Source of the DNA: Methanoregulaceae archaeon
Lineage (GTDB): Archaea > Halobacteriota > Methanomicrobia > Methanomicrobiales > Methanospirillaceae
DNA: 15,741 nucleotides
Assembly (NCBI GenBank): GCA_025453715.1
Contig: JALOPT010000016.1
Location: 1-15,741 of the forward strand
Direction of reading: 5' to 3'
Each line of letters opens with the position of its first letter. The stretch's first letter is position 1. Below, in pieces: positions 14,042 to 15,741 of this stretch. A model generated the notes under the pieces. It made no database searches. It was not told the DNA's origin and saw only the letters and a program-made list of their open reading frames with translations. The translations under genes were made by a program, and so were the position numbers.

Positions 14042-14332
14042 TCATGCCTCCTTCTGCAGTGAGCGCTCGGTTGTCCTGAGGGCCACACGGAGAATTGGGG
14101 TCTGCGGCTGGTATGCGCCACCTGCAAATTTGAACCCGCATTTGCGGCATTCCCAGATACCCGTACCTTTCCGGTGAACACCCATAACATCACATCGCGG
14201 GCAGCGGTGGTACGCTCTTGAGATTTTTTCCATCTCTGCGACTCTTTTACGAACAAATCTTCCGTACCTGCACCCAAACCGGCCTGCACTGCCAGTGACC
14301 CTTCCTTTCGCTTTCTGGTTTGCCTTGCTCAT
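14042..14332 (-). CDS. rpl37ae: Ribosomal protein L37Ae (eL43)
   Basis: 96 residues of the large ribosomal subunit. The N-terminus is basic (MSKANQKAKGRVTGSAGRFG), and the zinc finger is HRCPRCDVMGVHRKGTGIW followed by ECRKCGFKFAGGAYQP. The four Cys (CPRC and CRKC) bind zinc, as in the archaeal L37ae family. Length is typical. GGGGAA lies upstream of the ATG. It follows SBDS after only 46 bases, where many archaea have the three exosome genes. Confidence 0.97.
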   Translation of the reverse strand: MSKANQKAKGRVTGSAGRFGCRYGRFVRKRVAEMEKISRAYHRCPRCDVMGVHRKGTGIWECRKCGFKFAGGAYQPQTPILRVALRTTERSLQKEA

Positions 14333-14378
14333 ATAATATTCCCCAAATGTTTCGGTCTTCTATTATTTGTCATCTCGA

Positions 14379-15083
14379 TTAATATACTTGATCAAGCACT
14401 TTCACTTCTGCTTCACCTTTGGTGAGGCGGTTTACCATATCGTAGAACTCCCCCTGGATACCTGCAGGTATGCGGAGGACACCAATCCATGAACCGTCTT
14501 TCTGCCATTCTTCTTTTTCCATCACTGAACCGCTATGAAGTTCCCCATATGCCCGGTGTGCGTAATCTGCCGGGATCCTGACCGCAATACGCAGTTCCTC
14601 AAACCTGATCGGCAGCAGAGGACGGAGTGCTTTGACCGTTTCCTTGACACTCTCGTCAAAATTTTTGAACGGGTCAATATTGACCCTTGCCTCTTCCATC
14701 GCCATTTCTATCCTGTGTGGCGGGTGAGGGTGCCCGGTCTGCGGGTTTACTGCGTTACGGCTGATAAAAGTAATCACCTGCTTCCTTTTTTCGGCAATCA
14801 TGTGTCTGCGCTGATCGGCAGTGAGATGGATTTCTCCCTTTTCGATAATTTTTCTTGCGACGACGGGGAACTCGGTGGTATGAAAAACCTTCATCAGTGA
14901 TTCGTCTGATGCCCGTTTCCCATGTGATGCATTTTCAAACACATTGAGGGCTGCAACCACATCTTCGAGCTCAATCTGTCCACCCTGCCTGAATATGACC
15001 GCCTCATCAGGGTCTACCAGGAGCTCAAACTTCTCGCCATGGCTTTCAAGTCGCGCTACCACTGCCTTGTCTAGTGGTATCAT
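14379..15083 (-). CDS. Ribosome maturation protein SBDS
   Basis: A 234-residue archaeal homologue of the Shwachman-Bodian-Diamond protein. Domain I (about 1-90, MIPLDKAVVARLESHGEKFE) is followed by the FPVVARKIIEKGEIHLTADQ hinge. Then comes the three-helix domain II (FISRNAVNPQTGHPHPPHRI) and the ferredoxin-like domain III near the C-terminus (RIAVRIPADYAHRAYGELHS). In eukaryotes, with EFL1, it releases the factor eIF6 from new 60S subunits; in archaea a similar role in large-subunit maturation is assumed. GGAGG lies about 9 bases before the ATG. The gene starts 12 bases after the psmA stop, so it belongs to the same transcript. Confidence 0.97.
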   Translation of the reverse strand: MIPLDKAVVARLESHGEKFELLVDPDEAVIFRQGGQIELEDVVAALNVFENASHGKRASDESLMKVFHTTEFPVVARKIIEKGEIHLTADQRRHMIAEKRKQVITFISRNAVNPQTGHPHPPHRIEMAMEEARVNIDPFKNFDESVKETVKALRPLLPIRFEELRIAVRIPADYAHRAYGELHSGSVMEKEEWQKDGSWIGVLRIPAGIQGEFYDMVNRLTKGEAEVKVLDQVY

Positions 15084-15095
15084 TCAATAGGCCTC

Positions 15096-15653
15096 CTATT
15101 TTTCGAATATCTCAACAAATGAAGCTACTTCTTCTTTACTCATCTTCCGGAATACCGGGTTACTTAGTTCAATTACGCCAATTTCGACGGTGTTGACATC
15201 AAACTTTCCTTCCGTTGCGTCACGGAGCGCTTTTAACCCCAGGATGATGGCATCTGAAACAGTCGCATCATAATTGTATTCTTCTTCGAAGAGTTTCATG
15301 GCAGCCGGTCGACCAATACCGATACCGGTCGCTTTGTATTCGAGGAGAGTCCCGCTTGGGTCAGTCTCGAAGAGCCTGCATTCACCATCGCTGATACCGG
15401 CAATTAACAATGCCGTACCATACGGCCTTGCACCCCCGAACTGTGTATATGTCTGCATATGGTCGCAGAGTTTCTTGGAAAGCGCCTCAACATCGATCTG
15501 TTCGTCGTACGTTACCCGGTTAATCTGGGACTCTATTCGTGCACGGTCGACCAGAGACCTTGCATCCCCGACAAGGCCCGATGAAGCTACGCCGATATGC
15601 TCATCGATTTTAAAGATTTTCTCGATTGAAGACGCTTCAAGCAGCCGGGAGCT
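15096..15653 (-). CDS. psmA: Proteasome subunit alpha, N-terminus missing on this strand
   Basis: The minus frame from about SRLLEASSIEKIFKIDEHIG to the end (SFVEIFEK) is archaeal proteasome alpha. It includes the conserved GLVGDARSLVDRARIESQIN, the YGTALLIAGISDG core, FETDPSGTLLEYKATGIG, and EGKFDVNTVEIGVIEL. Alpha subunits form the outer heptameric rings and gate of the 20S particle that degrades proteins passed on by PAN. In relatives about 56 residues precede the S-S-R-L-L motif; here those are replaced by sequence that is the reverse complement of another region. In this frame the open reading frame continues to 15695 through 14 non-homologous codons. The true N-terminus is found on the opposite strand at 15690. 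Confidence 0.93.
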   Translation of the reverse strand, partial: SSRLLEASSIEKIFKIDEHIGVASSGLVGDARSLVDRARIESQINRVTYDEQIDVEALSKKLCDHMQTYTQFGGARPYGTALLIAGISDGECRLFETDPSGTLLEYKATGIGIGRPAAMKLFEEEYNYDATVSDAIILGLKALRDATEGKFDVNTVEIGVIELSNPVFRKMSKEEVASFVEIFEK

Positions 15654-15654
15654 A

Positions 15655-15690
15655 TTGTTCCTCACAGAAACAGATATTGAGGAGATGTAA
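15655..15690 (+). CDS. C-terminal end of the gene normally upstream of psmA
   Basis: The plus frame ...FLTETDIEEM then TAA (15688-15690), whose last base is also the A of the psmA ATG (TAATG). GAGGAGATG just before provides a ribosome-binding site for psmA. In related archaea the gene before psmA is often the RNase P subunit Pop5 (rnp2). The tail here is too short for me to confirm that. Confidence 0.5.
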   Translation: MFLTETDIEEM

Positions 15691-15741
15691 TGCAACCACA
15701 GTATCAGATGGGTTATGACCGTGCGATCACTGTATTCAGCC
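15690..15741 (+). CDS. psmA: Proteasome subunit alpha N-terminus (plus strand, cut by window end)
   Basis: ATG 15690-15692 opens MQPQYQMGYDRAITVFS, which is the conserved start of Methanomicrobiales alpha subunits. It includes YDRAITVFS of the gating N-terminal region that docks the regulatory ATPase. GGAG lies about 6 bases upstream. It runs off the window after 17 codons. The body of the same gene lies on the minus strand at 15096-15653, so the two cannot be parts of one colinear gene here. Confidence 0.9.
   Translation, partial: MQPQYQMGYDRAITVFS

Noticed and set aside
15654..15695. Proteasome alpha start at MHYISSISVSVRNN on the minus strand
   Set aside because: These 14 residues are the complement of the upstream-gene end and psmA start on the plus strand; no alpha subunit has this N-terminus.
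1..15741. CRISPR array, insertion sequence, phage or toxin-antitoxin genes
   Set aside because: No regularly spaced repeats, transposase motifs, terminal inverted repeats or paired small toxin-like genes were seen on reading both strands.

Overview
The window looks like chromosomal DNA of a methanogenic archaeon, most likely of the order Methanomicrobiales (Methanoregula-like). The grounds are archaeal-only genes (proteasome alpha, SBDS, L37ae, Rpo12/RpoP, Brix, KEOPS Pcc1, prefoldin beta), TATA boxes about 25 bases before start codons, Shine-Dalgarno sites of the GGAGGT type, a split tRNA-Tyr gene with C1:G72, and protein sequences I associate with that order. No plasmid, phage, CRISPR or insertion-sequence genes are visible. 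The odd length and the cut genes at both ends suggest a whole contig, perhaps from a metagenome or single cell (inference).

Layout. 1-2400 is a sparse, decaying stretch: the tail of an unknown CDS, a DUF1059 mini-protein, a startless coding remnant, a secreted Asn-rich protein, and the 3' half of a DUF6064 membrane protein. 2423-4525 holds an SBF/BASS transporter, tRNA-Phe(GAA) on the other strand, and a DHH-DHHA1 phosphoesterase. 4517-7350 holds an unrecognised protein divergent from metG. 7407-8027 is a HEAT-repeat protein. 8028-8759 has no normal gene but contains three strong Shine-Dalgarno-like motifs. 8760-10669 carries a Cys-tailed secreted protein and a PKD-domain secreted protein followed by a DUF3006 gene. 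10772-10967 holds tRNA-Asp and intron-containing tRNA-Tyr. 11083-12625 is leuA, whose N-terminal reading frame is broken. 12828-15741 is the archaeal proteasome/ribosome-biogenesis/RNA-polymerase superoperon, read on the minus strand in the order psmA-SBDS-rpl37ae-rpoP-brix-pcc1-pfdB, with no exosome genes between SBDS and rpl37ae.

The informational genes of the superoperon are packed with ATGA overlaps, so ribosome assembly, tRNA t6A modification (Pcc1), transcription (Rpo12), protein folding (prefoldin) and degradation (proteasome) are probably co-expressed.

Three things stand out. (1) At the right edge psmA is folded back on itself: its body is on the minus strand but its first codons lie on the plus strand, which looks like a chimeric join or an inversion. 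(2) leuA has no start codon in its own frame before its catalytic motif. A near-leaderless 15-codon ORF and an in-phase A AAA AAA heptamer sit exactly where a one-base shift would repair it. (3) The tRNA-Tyr intron carries an exact copy of one strand of the anticodon stem, which can form a competing hairpin at the 3' splice site.
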